From Geminicoccaceae bacterium (GTDB taxonomy: Bacteria > Pseudomonadota > Alphaproteobacteria > Geminicoccales > Geminicoccaceae), in the NCBI GenBank assembly GCA_028285265.1, contig JANQPX010000068.1, forward strand, positions 33,766 through 97,765: DNA of 64,000 nucleotides, read 5' to 3'. Both the position numbers and the translations under genes were made by a program. Within the stretch, counting starts at the first letter, position 1; every line of letters begins with the position of its first letter. This document shows positions 53,635 to 61,725 of this stretch, one piece after another. A model generated the notes under the pieces. The model was not told the DNA's origin, ran no database searches, and was given only the letters and a program-made list of their open reading frames with translations.

Positions 53635-54624
53635 CTAGGCCTGACGCATCGCACCCGGCGTGGTATTGTAATGACGCTTGATCATTGTTGTCATGTGTGC
53701 CTGGCTCGAGAAGCCTGCTTGATAGGCAATGTCGGCAAGCGGCAACCGGGTACCAAGGATAAGATCACGTGCAAAACTGGCCCGACAGGCGAGAATATAG
53801 CTGTAGGGTGTCTTGCCCGTGATCGATTTAAAGACAACCCCGATCTGACATGCTGACAAGTTGGCAGCTGTGGCTACGTCGGCGATGCTTAATTCAGGAT
53901 CGGTGATATGGGCGTCGATCCAGTCAAGGGCACGGCCAATTCGCTGTTTGTCCCCGCGCCGTCGCCAGGACGCAATCTCTTCATCGCGATCAAGCCCACC
54001 CGCAGCAAGTCCCGCCATCAGGCGCGCGGCAATGCCCAAACTGGTTGCTTCGATCGTCAATCTATCGCATGCAGTTTCGCCTGCGACACCCTGCATCATA
54101 TGAGAAATCGCAGCACGACCGAACTCTGCCGCGATCGGGTCATGCCGATAGTGTAGATATTGCTGCCTTGCGTCAAAATCGATCTCAGCGCGGTCGAACC
54201 ATCGGGTCATCGTCTCGTCGGCGACTTCAAGAACACACCCCGGAAGCTTATTCATTGATTTCATCTTGACCGTCGTGCCCTGCGGCCAAAAACATAGGCT
54301 TTCCGAAGGTGCGATCGATCGCCGTAGCTGGTCGCAATTGACAGCCATACGATACTCGACCGTATTGAGATTTACGTCGATCACGTGTCGATGTAACGCA
54401 AACGTTGCGTCGATTTGATGAGGCGGCAGAAGAATCAGGCGTGCGTCATCCGTGCCAATCTCGTAGTCCAACGATGGCAGGCCAGGAAGCGCTTCACCGT
54501 CGCTTGCGATATCTACAACCTTACCCATCCGCTCAATAAGTTCTTTACGCCGCGTGAACTGAAGCTCTGATGTATAGAGTACGAGTGCGCCTATTACTAC
54601 GTGACGATTATCCGGTTGGATCAC
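53635..54624 (-). CDS. AraC-family transcriptional regulator
   Basis: Up to 329 residues. C-terminal helix-turn-helix pair: ELSIADVATAANLSACQIGV and LPLADIAYQAGFSSQAHMTT, ending HYNTTPGAMRQA. It shares length, layout and the WFDxAEID segment with the AraC at 55433-56356, so the two are paralogues flanking the small gene at 54965. N-terminal effector domain unassigned. Start uncertain. Confidence 0.85.
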   Translation of the reverse strand: MIQPDNRHVVIGALVLYTSELQFTRRKELIERMGKVVDIASDGEALPGLPSLDYEIGTDDARLILLPPHQIDATFALHRHVIDVNLNTVEYRMAVNCDQLRRSIAPSESLCFWPQGTTVKMKSMNKLPGCVLEVADETMTRWFDRAEIDFDARQQYLHYRHDPIAAEFGRAAISHMMQGVAGETACDRLTIEATSLGIAARLMAGLAAGGLDRDEEIASWRRRGDKQRIGRALDWIDAHITDPELSIADVATAANLSACQIGVVFKSITGKTPYSYILACRASFARDLILGTRLPLADIAYQAGFSSQAHMTTMIKRHYNTTPGAMRQA

Positions 54625-54964
54625 AGCACCAAGAAAGGCTCAATTTTCGGTGCCAACGTCGGAGGACTGCTCGCGCATCGATCCGGGCGTGGCGATCAGC
54701 GATCTTTAGAAAAGAACTGTTTCAAAACCAAGGGGATAGAGCGGCGACTTGTGAATGAAACGATTGCGCCGGCGCACTAGGTGCCGACTTTACGCCGAAG
54801 CCAAGCGAACGAGAACAACTACAGAGTAACAAATTATGCTCGAGACCTGTGATCGAAAGGCGCTGAATTCTGAAATGAGCGTGGCGATCTTGAAAGCGCA
54901 CAGATCATCAATCTGCCAGACTGGGTTCTGGTGGCGTTTGGACTTTGCACATGGGATTTAGGTT
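54625..54964. other. Intergenic, no gene seen
   Basis: About 340 bp between the AraC start and the small plus-strand gene. No coding frame of family type; contains whatever promoters the two genes use. Confidence 0.45.
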
Positions 54965-55333
54965 GTGAAGAGACGCGATGAAGACGATCTAAGTGAACGC
55001 CTCACCGAACTCTTCGTTTTGGCTGCTGCGATCTGCTTCAAGCTCCAGGCTTGGGAAGAGCGACCCAAGAAGACACCTCATGTGCTGCTTGCCTGTCGGC
55101 ATGCTCTTTGCGCCACTGCGCTGGACCTGATGAGGCTGAGTGACCACGCCCTTCCTGCGGTGAAAGAACGCTTCGAATATGCTCGCCGAGGATTGCAGGA
55201 ATTGTCCGATGGCCTGAACGACACCTGCACGTTGGCATCTGAAATTGGATCGCCAAAAGTGGAAGATGCCTTGAGGATGAGGGCAAAAAAGCTAGACACT
55301 GCGATCCTAAAGATCTTCTCTGATAGCGCGTAG
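54965..55333 (+). CDS. Small helical protein of unknown function
   Basis: 122 residues from GTG 54965, mostly alpha-helical by composition: RLTELFVLAAAICFKLQAWE, LLACRHALCATALDLMRLSD, VKERFEYARRGLQELSDGLN and a C-terminal helix. No signal peptide or catalytic motif. A truncated relative is at 16003-16185. It sits between two paralogous AraC genes and may be controlled by one. The ribosome-binding site is weak. Confidence 0.5.
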   Translation: MKRRDEDDLSERLTELFVLAAAICFKLQAWEERPKKTPHVLLACRHALCATALDLMRLSDHALPAVKERFEYARRGLQELSDGLNDTCTLASEIGSPKVEDALRMRAKKLDTAILKIFSDSA

Positions 55334-55432
55334 CTTCGACGAACGTCGGACCTCCTTGGAAAGCCCCTCAGAAAAAAGAACGTTTGTTGGCTCGCGGCGG
55401 CATTTTAGAGCTTATCTGCGTCGGCGACGCAC

Positions 55433-56356
55433 TCACTGACGCAGTCGCCCAGGTGTCGTACCATAAAACCGCTTTATGAGCGTTGTCATATGAGCCTGGC
55501 TAGAAAATCCTGTCCGAAATGCAATTTCTGCAAGGGCCATATCAGTCCCCTTCACAAGATCCCTGGCGAGCTCGGCGCGGCGTCGCAAGATGTGAAGATA
55601 AGGGCTTACCCCTAAGCGAGACTTGAAGACGGCCCCAAAATAGCAGGGGGACAGGCCTGCGGCTGCCGCCAGATCTGCGATGCAGAGGTTTTGGTCAGAT
55701 AGTCGTGATTCTAGAAGCTCAATGGCGCGGCCAATCCGCTGATTACTACCTCGTTTGGTCCAAGCTTGGATGTTATGACTGCGCTCATTCGATTGGCCCG
55801 TTAGACGCGCAAACATGCGAGAAGTGATGCCCAAGGCATAAGCCTCAACAGTCAAGTTATCGACCTTTGAATGTTTTTGAGACGACCGCATTAGGTATGC
55901 AATTGCAGATCTAGATAAGGCGGTCGCAAAAGGGTCTGGTTTATGGATTCTAAATTGTTGTCTTGGCTGATCTGCTATCTCGGCATCGTCAAACCAAGAC
56001 ATCATGGCGCCGTCATCAATTTCGAGAATACAGGACGGCGCATCTCTCGTCGCAATCAGGGTAAAAGAAGTGCCCTTTGGCCAATAGACCATCGTCGAAG
56101 GAGCCAGGAATCTTTCGACTTTGCGATCCGAGTTGATACCGATCCACTGGCGAACCGTACCAACGTTCATTGCGATCGCACTTCGCCGGAGGTTCATTGT
56201 CGCATCGATGTCACCGGGCGGCAAAATAACAAGGCGTACCCCGCCAGTCTCTATCTCGCACGAGCAATCAGGCGCTCGCGTTAGCGGCGGTTCCAATGCC
56301 TCGCTGCGCATTACTGTCGGCATAAGTCCTCGTTCGTGAACTTGGATGACAAGCAC
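55433..56356 (-). CDS. AraC-family transcriptional regulator
   Basis: 307 residues; C-terminal helix-turn-helix pair NLCIADLAAAAGLSPCYFGA and MALAEIAFRTGFSSQAHMTT, ending RFYGTTPGRLRQ. Paralogue of 53635-54624. The N-terminal domain contains STMVYWPKGTSFTLIATRDA and MSWFDDAEIADQPRQQFRIH, shared in outline with the paralogue. Convergent with the small gene at 54965. Target unknown. Confidence 0.86.
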   Translation of the reverse strand: MLVIQVHERGLMPTVMRSEALEPPLTRAPDCSCEIETGGVRLVILPPGDIDATMNLRRSAIAMNVGTVRQWIGINSDRKVERFLAPSTMVYWPKGTSFTLIATRDAPSCILEIDDGAMMSWFDDAEIADQPRQQFRIHKPDPFATALSRSAIAYLMRSSQKHSKVDNLTVEAYALGITSRMFARLTGQSNERSHNIQAWTKRGSNQRIGRAIELLESRLSDQNLCIADLAAAAGLSPCYFGAVFKSRLGVSPYLHILRRRAELARDLVKGTDMALAEIAFRTGFSSQAHMTTLIKRFYGTTPGRLRQ

Positions 56357-56529
56357 TAGGCCTGTCTAAAACGCATTGATGTTTGACCAATAAGGCCGTC
56401 CGTGCTTGTTAGATGCAGAATAGGCAATCTGAGATCACTTGACTTTTTGATGCATCTGTTTGCTTGAGAGAACGTTCCGCGGGTGCGTTATGGCATTGGT
56501 CTACATGAACCAGTGCAGTAATCGGTCGA

Positions 56530-58242
56530 CTAAGCATCTATTTCCCTCAAAAATCCATGAACCGCCTGGATGCAGACCGAACCTTCGCCGACCGCCGAGG
56601 CTACCCTTTTTACCGAGCTGGAGCGCACGTCGCCCGCAGCGAAGACACCGGGGCAGCTCGACTCCAGCGGGGAAGGCCGTCGTTCCAAGGGCCAGCCAGC
56701 ACTTCCAAGTGCGTCGTCTCCTAACGCATCGCCCGTCAAGATAAAGCCATGCATATCGAGCTTAATGCTGTCCGGGACAAAGTCGGTAGCTGGCACTGCG
56801 CCGATAAAGACGAAGAGCTGAGAGGCATCCATCTCGGACGTCTCCTCGGTCCGCTTGTCGATGAGGGTTAGTTTTTCGAGTCTACCGTTACCGTTGGCGT
56901 TTCTAACTTCTGTGAATGGTACCACCTCGATATTGGCGCTGCGGTCGATGCGATCGATCAGATAGCTGGACATGCTTGCTGCCAGGCTTTCACCGCGGAT
57001 CAAGATGCGGACGGCCCGAGCAAACTTGGAAAGGTAGATCGCAGCCTGGCCCGCCGAATTGCCACCGCCGACGATCACCACGTCCTTTTGCCGGCAGAGC
57101 TGGGCCTCGATATAGCTGGCGCCATAGTGGACACCGCCGCCGGCGAAGGCGTCGAGATTCTTGATCGGCGGTTCGCGATATATGGCGCCCGAGGCGATGA
57201 CGATCGCCCGCGCTTCAACACTATCGCCACCGTCGAGTATGAGCTTGTGCGGCGCGCCGCATGTGAAACTTTCCAACTTGCGCGCAGTAGCGATCGTGGC
57301 GCCGAACTTGTGCGCCTGAATGAAGGCACGACCGGCAAGGGCCTGGCCGGAGATGCCGGTCGGAAAGCCGAGATAGTTCTCGATGCGCGAGCTGGTGCCG
57401 GCCTGACCTCCCGGCGCGCAGCTTTCGATAACGATGACTTTGAGACCTTCGGAGGCCGCATAGACCGAGGCCGCCAGCCCAGCCGGTCCCGCGCCAATAA
57501 CAGCCAGGTCGTAGCGGATACCGGATTCGATAGACGCTGCTAGGCCTATATGTTCGGCAAGCTGGCGTATTGTCGGCCCCTTGAGCACGCCTCTGCTTGT
57601 GGAAACCACTGGCAGATCAGATGGCCGTGCATCCAGAGCAAAGAGTTCGGCTTCCGCAGTCTCACTCTCGGATGTGTCAATGAACCCGTGCGGCACGCCA
57701 TGGCGGCTAAGAAAGCTGCGAAGCCCTGCCGCCTTCGGCTCTACGGCAATGCCGTAGAGCTGCACGTCACCCAAATCTTCGGCGATCATGCGCATACGGC
57801 GGAGGATGAAGCTCAAGAGCAACGTCTCGCCAAGCTCGGATTCTGTTGCGATCAACTCTCTAAGTTTCGCAGTCTCGACGGCGATGACCTCAGTTTTTCC
57901 CTTGGCCCGGCCTGATACGAGCGCTCCGCCCCCAGTCATGGTGATCGTCTCGCCGCCATAATGGCCACGGCCATGGCTGATGATGATCGACTCTTCGTCC
58001 GCACCGCGCTGCGACACGATCTCGACTTCGCCGCTAAGCACCAAGAAGAAGCCAGCACCCGTGTCACCAGTTTGCCAAAGCCAGGCGCCATCCTCGAATT
58101 CGACCATTCGGCCGTAGCCGGCGACGATCTCGATCTCTGCCTCAGACAGTTCTGGGTTCAGTTCATGGTGACGCAGCTCCGTACCAGCGGCCCAAGGTGG
58201 GACCTCCGGGCGCTCGCTCGTCTGTCGGTCTTCGCCACTCAT
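56530..58242 (-). CDS. Cyclic-nucleotide-binding domain fused to a thioredoxin-reductase-like flavoprotein
   Basis: 570 residues. Residues about 30-150 are a cNMP-binding beta-roll (GAGFFLVLSGEVEIVSQRG, HYGGETITM), 160-235 a linker resembling a glutaredoxin-like segment, and 245-565 a thioredoxin-reductase-type module with FAD site GAGPAGLAAS (250-259), NADPH site VIVGGGNSAGQAA and FAAGDVRSSSVKRVASAVGE. The redox CxxC expected near residue 373 is absent (HYGASYIEAQLC), so it is not a classical thioredoxin reductase. A cAMP link with the cyclase at 45965 is tempting but unproven. Confidence 0.88.
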   Translation of the reverse strand: MSGEDRQTSERPEVPPWAAGTELRHHELNPELSEAEIEIVAGYGRMVEFEDGAWLWQTGDTGAGFFLVLSGEVEIVSQRGADEESIIISHGRGHYGGETITMTGGGALVSGRAKGKTEVIAVETAKLRELIATESELGETLLLSFILRRMRMIAEDLGDVQLYGIAVEPKAAGLRSFLSRHGVPHGFIDTSESETAEAELFALDARPSDLPVVSTSRGVLKGPTIRQLAEHIGLAASIESGIRYDLAVIGAGPAGLAASVYAASEGLKVIVIESCAPGGQAGTSSRIENYLGFPTGISGQALAGRAFIQAHKFGATIATARKLESFTCGAPHKLILDGGDSVEARAIVIASGAIYREPPIKNLDAFAGGGVHYGASYIEAQLCRQKDVVIVGGGNSAGQAAIYLSKFARAVRILIRGESLAASMSSYLIDRIDRSANIEVVPFTEVRNANGNGRLEKLTLIDKRTEETSEMDASQLFVFIGAVPATDFVPDSIKLDMHGFILTGDALGDDALGSAGWPLERRPSPLESSCPGVFAAGDVRSSSVKRVASAVGEGSVCIQAVHGFLREIDA

Positions 58243-58331
58243 TCAACGGTGCTCCAGTCTTTTAAGTCGATGGCGGCTTCTCCTTCTCAGAACCAAGTGC
58301 GATAATGCCTGGCAGCAGGCAAACGGACCGT

Positions 58332-58739
58332 TCAGGCTTTGGAAACGATGTTTATCTCATTCGCCTTGTACATGGCATCAGCCACGCCGAAGTAGAGCTC
58401 GTCGCGGATACAATGAGGATTGTCCTTGCCCTCCCAAGGCTCCATCGTCGCCATTTCATTCACCCATTTGGCAGCGAAACCGTGACGACTAGGATCGTCC
58501 AGAATAAACAACAATCCCGCGCACATAGCTGGTACAGGGATTTCTGCCATACCGGTTTCCTCGCGATACACGTGCTCCAGGTAAAGCGCACACTGATGCA
58601 ATGCCGCGGCCTGCTCGCGACTGAGACGATCGATGTTCAAGCCCTCGATGAAATCGAAGCCCCATCGCCTGAGAGCGTTTTTCTGGAACTCTTCGATCGT
58701 GCCAGGTTTCCCAATCTCGATAAGGTTCAAGTCTGCCAT
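58332..58739 (-). CDS. Unknown carboxymuconolactone-like-size cytosolic protein
   Basis: 135 residues from ATG 58739 (MADLNLIEIGKPGTIEEFQK); the upstream extension is low-quality sequence. Helical, with RRWGFDFIEGLNIDRLSREQ and RDELYFGVADAMYKANEINI. No signal or known motif, so no family is assigned; the size comparison is only that. It lies 89 bp upstream of the flavoprotein gene on the same strand and may be cotranscribed. Confidence 0.55.
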   Translation of the reverse strand: MADLNLIEIGKPGTIEEFQKNALRRWGFDFIEGLNIDRLSREQAAALHQCALYLEHVYREETGMAEIPVPAMCAGLLFILDDPSRHGFAAKWVNEMATMEPWEGKDNPHCIRDELYFGVADAMYKANEINIVSKA

Positions 58740-59112
58740 GTTGTTTCTGCCAGGTGATGTGTTCGACGATGTCTGGCCCTCCGGACGCAGCCGTTTAATG
58801 TGTGACGATGCCCAGGGATGCAACCGTTCGGTCGAGGAGGATAGGTAAGCTTGCAATGCGAGACAGGCAGCACCGAAAGAGTGTACCGTGACCCTAAAGC
58901 GGGTTCGGGGCCCTTAGACCAACGCCGACTAAAGCCGATCAAATCATCCTCATTTAGCTGCCGCACAGAACGCTGAAGCACCTTTGCTTAAACTCTAGGA
59001 AATGCGCCTGGTTCTGCCTTTCAGATTCCATTGAAACTTTTTCAGGTTCTCATCCTGCATCCCTCACCAATGTTCTCCCCGAGCCGATCAGCCTGCTGAG
59101 CTGCACGCGCTC
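58740..59112. other. Divergent intergenic region, no gene seen
   Basis: About 370 bp between the unknown gene and the stress-protein gene. No supported coding frame or clear palindrome was found by eye. Confidence 0.4.
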
Positions 59113-59742
59113 ATGCCGAGGATCGATGATGTTGTCGAGCTTGCTGCGGAACGGTCGTTCGCACGGGATCGAGAAGGGCGTTTATGGGGTACCGTAGATC
59201 TCAGGGTACTGAAGGCTCCCAGCGCTTTTCTCGCAATCAAAGATACTTTAGAAGCCAAAAAAACCTATCCGAATCAGAAGCATAGGTGTTTTTCAGGGAG
59301 GGGAATTCTAACAACTTTGCTATGCTCAGATCGCCCCTTGCTTTTGGTGTCTCGCCAAACACCCGCAATGATTGGTGAGCGAGTCGGTGTTGCCTGGAAT
59401 GGAAGCCTGGAATCGGCTCGAGTCTTAGCTGCTACGCTACCCTTTCTTCAATCTGCCAGTTCGGTCCACATCTTGACCGCTGATACAGAGCGGACGTCCT
59501 CTGAATTAACAGATGAGCTTGCTGATTACCTTGCTTGGCACGGTATTGCGGGCGAGCGGCGTCAGGTCTCAGTGGAGCGCAGGCCTGTGGGTGCTGCTCT
59601 GTTGGAGGAGGCGAAGCGGCATCGTATAGATCTATTGATCATGGGCGGCTATGGCCACAGCCGGTTGCAGGAGTTCATCTTGGGCGGAGTCACGCGACAT
59701 GTTCTAGGACATGCAAATGTGTCAGTGCTGATGACGCATTAA
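59113..59742 (+). CDS. Universal stress protein, possibly N-terminally eroded
   Basis: 209 residues. From residue 75 on it is a UspA domain: RPLLLVSRQTPAMIGERVGV, WNGSLESARVLAATLPFL, and the nucleotide-binding end DLLIMGGYGHSRLQEFILGG with SVLMTH. The first 70 residues do not resemble the usual first USP domain of tandem proteins, so the 5' part may be decayed and the true start later. No strong ribosome site at 59113. Its stop overlaps the convergent anti-sigma-like gene by 4 bp. Confidence 0.7.
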   Translation: MPRIDDVVELAAERSFARDREGRLWGTVDLRVLKAPSAFLAIKDTLEAKKTYPNQKHRCFSGRGILTTLLCSDRPLLLVSRQTPAMIGERVGVAWNGSLESARVLAATLPFLQSASSVHILTADTERTSSELTDELADYLAWHGIAGERRQVSVERRPVGAALLEEAKRHRIDLLIMGGYGHSRLQEFILGGVTRHVLGHANVSVLMTH

Positions 59743-61478
59743 GCACCCTTGCCATAGTTATCGTGAAGCCATCCTGCCACAGGCTGCAGCGCCTCCAAAT
59801 CCGCAAAACCGACCACAGCATATCGAAACACTTCATCCTGCCAGTGGATCATCTGCAGCCGCCCGAAAAACTCCGCCTGCTTCAGCTCCTCATCCGCGGC
59901 ACGGGTCGGGTTGCGCTTGATGCAGAACGCAGTGAGCCGCCCTTCGCTGTCATGATAGGCGATCTGGCCGATCGGCTGGCCGTCGATCGTATAGAGCATC
60001 CGGCCGCCTACAAAGGTCAGGCCGCCTGCCATCGGCAGATTCTGGGGGATGGTAGTCGAACGGCCGAGCTCATTGCTCAGCCATTTCGAGAGTGCCTGGC
60101 TATCCGTTTGCTCTTTGGCGCTGACCTCGACCTCGCGCGGCTTGCCGGCATAGCCGATGTGATAGCCGGCAACCTGCGCAAGCCAGCCCGTCTGCCGCCG
60201 AAGGGTCTCGAGCGCCGTCTCGAAGGCGGCGCTCTGCTGCTGGGCACTCGCTAGTTGGGCTCGTACAGTCGTCAGGTTCGCTTCGCCCTGGTCGGCCAAC
60301 ACCGTGAGCCGGTCGACCGCCTCGAGCAACTCATCGCGCTCGCTCTTTAGGCCTGCGGTTTCCTCATCGAGAGCCGCCAGAGCGGTCCTGGTGTCTTCCA
60401 GATCCTGATCGGAGCGGTCGACCTGACGCGTGAGGGCCAGCCGCTCGGAGGCCAATTCTGCCGTCCGCGCCTCGGCCTGTGCTAGCGCGGTTTGCAATTG
60501 CTCCAGTTCCAAGGTGTGTGTCGTGATCTCCGCGGCGAAGATCTCGGTTTCCGACTCTAGCTCGGCGATCTGCCGACTGAGGGTGGCGCCTTCGTCGCGC
60601 AATTCCACAATCGCGCTATTGGCTTCAGCCAGCTCGGCCTCGGCGGCGCGTCGCGCGTCGGTCACGTTGGCGAGTTCTACCTGCGTATCCGCAAGCCGAC
60701 CCTGAAGCTCATCCCGCTCAGCGGCGCTTTGTGTTGATGCAGTCCTAGCCCGATCCTCGAGGGCCGCCATCTGCTGCTCGAGCTCGGCCTCGTTGGTGCG
60801 GAGCTCCGCCAACGACGCGCTGGTGCTCGCCAATGCGTTCTCGGCTTCGTCGCGCGCAGCGGCCATGGTCGCGAGTTCGGCCCGAAGCCGAGCGGCGTCA
60901 TCGGTCACCGCCGAGAGCGCGCTTTCCGTCTCTTCCTGCCCATCGATCGCGGCCGTCAGCTGACCCTGCAGGTTGCCAGTCTCGGCAATCAGCTTTTCGA
61001 TGCGGCTCACCTGTTCCGATCGCTCAGCCTCCAGCTCGGCGACCGATTGCTCGAGGCCCTGCTGCGTGCGGAATTGGTTGATGAGACCGGCGCCGGCGAT
61101 CATAAGCGCTAACGAAGCAGCCGCGGCAAGGAAGCCATAGGTTCGAGGCCTTTCCATCTGTGGCGGAGGAAAGGCCACGACTTTGTCCGCCGCGACCTTC
61201 TTCTTCTTGGCCTCGAAGGCTTCGCCCTGTTCCTGGATGCGCTGCATCAGCTCGCCGCTGACATGGATCTTCCCGAAGGCCTCGAACATCCCCTTGAGGC
61301 CGATATCGACCTCCCGGAAATGATCCGCCAGGGCTTGGGCCGCCGGGTTGGTCGCAAGGAGCTCGCGCACCATTGCTTCGTCTTCGGGCGGGAAGTCGGG
61401 ATCGCGACCCGCTTCGTGCTCGACGAACGCCAGGATCTTCTCGGAAAGCTCCTCGGAGATGTCGGTCTCAGCCGTCAT
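59739..61478 (-). CDS. Anti-sigma-factor-like membrane protein with very long coiled coil
   Basis: 579 residues. A soluble acidic N-terminus (1-100) of the kind seen in anti-sigma factors, one membrane helix (114-133, FLAAAASLALMIAGAGLI), an Ala/Glu/Leu-rich heptad region of about 300 residues (138-435) and a C-terminal globular part (440-579, with SKWLSNELGRSTTIPQNLPM, MLYTIDGQPIGQIAYHDSEG). Its ATGA start overlaps the stop of the sigma-factor remnant, so it was translationally coupled to it. The ordinary zinc HxxxCxxC motif is not seen. Periplasmic coiled coil as a sensor is inferred. Confidence 0.75.
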   Translation of the reverse strand: MTAETDISEELSEKILAFVEHEAGRDPDFPPEDEAMVRELLATNPAAQALADHFREVDIGLKGMFEAFGKIHVSGELMQRIQEQGEAFEAKKKKVAADKVVAFPPPQMERPRTYGFLAAAASLALMIAGAGLINQFRTQQGLEQSVAELEAERSEQVSRIEKLIAETGNLQGQLTAAIDGQEETESALSAVTDDAARLRAELATMAAARDEAENALASTSASLAELRTNEAELEQQMAALEDRARTASTQSAAERDELQGRLADTQVELANVTDARRAAEAELAEANSAIVELRDEGATLSRQIAELESETEIFAAEITTHTLELEQLQTALAQAEARTAELASERLALTRQVDRSDQDLEDTRTALAALDEETAGLKSERDELLEAVDRLTVLADQGEANLTTVRAQLASAQQQSAAFETALETLRRQTGWLAQVAGYHIGYAGKPREVEVSAKEQTDSQALSKWLSNELGRSTTIPQNLPMAGGLTFVGGRMLYTIDGQPIGQIAYHDSEGRLTAFCIKRNPTRAADEELKQAEFFGRLQMIHWQDEVFRYAVVGFADLEALQPVAGWLHDNYGKGA

Positions 61479-61621
61479 GATTTGCGATCATCCTCTTGAT
61501 CCCGTTCTTTCGCGGCTTTCTTGAGGGCCTGCTTGATCCGGTGCACACGGGAGAGCAAGGTTCCGCGCGGCACTCCCAGCTCCTCAGCGAGATCGGTGTA
61601 GGTGAATTCATAGACGTAGAC
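61475..61621 (-). pseudogene. ECF sigma factor, 3' fragment cut by IS21 element
   Basis: The last 48 codons of an RpoE-type sigma factor: YVYEFTYTDLAEELGVPRGT and LLSRVHRIKQALKKAAKERD, which is the region 4 helix-turn-helix with DLAEELGVPRGTLLSRV. Its 5' end is lost where the IS terminal sequence begins at 61622. Stop TGA overlaps the ATG of the anti-sigma-like gene. Sigma function from this copy is abolished unless the rest lies beyond the element. Confidence 0.85.
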
Positions 61622-61626
61622 TGTTG

Positions 61627-61681
61627 ATTTTCGCTGAGAATTGACCCGTGCAGGCGCAAAATTTTCACTGAGAACTGACCC
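61627..61681. repeat. IS21 terminal multiple repeats (two copies)
   Basis: TTTTCGCTGAGAATTGACCC ends at 61647 and TTTTCACTGAGAACTGACCC at 61681, differing at two positions and 34 bp apart. Such internal repeats of the terminus are typical transposase binding sites in IS21 elements. Confidence 0.8.
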
Positions 61682-61725
61682 ATGTTCTGACCTTTCTCCT
61701 GACTGTTGGGTCGGGGGATTATGGA

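Noticed and set aside
56530..58242. Calling the flavoprotein a thioredoxin reductase (trxB)
   Set aside because: The CxxC redox pair is absent and an N-terminal cNMP domain is present.
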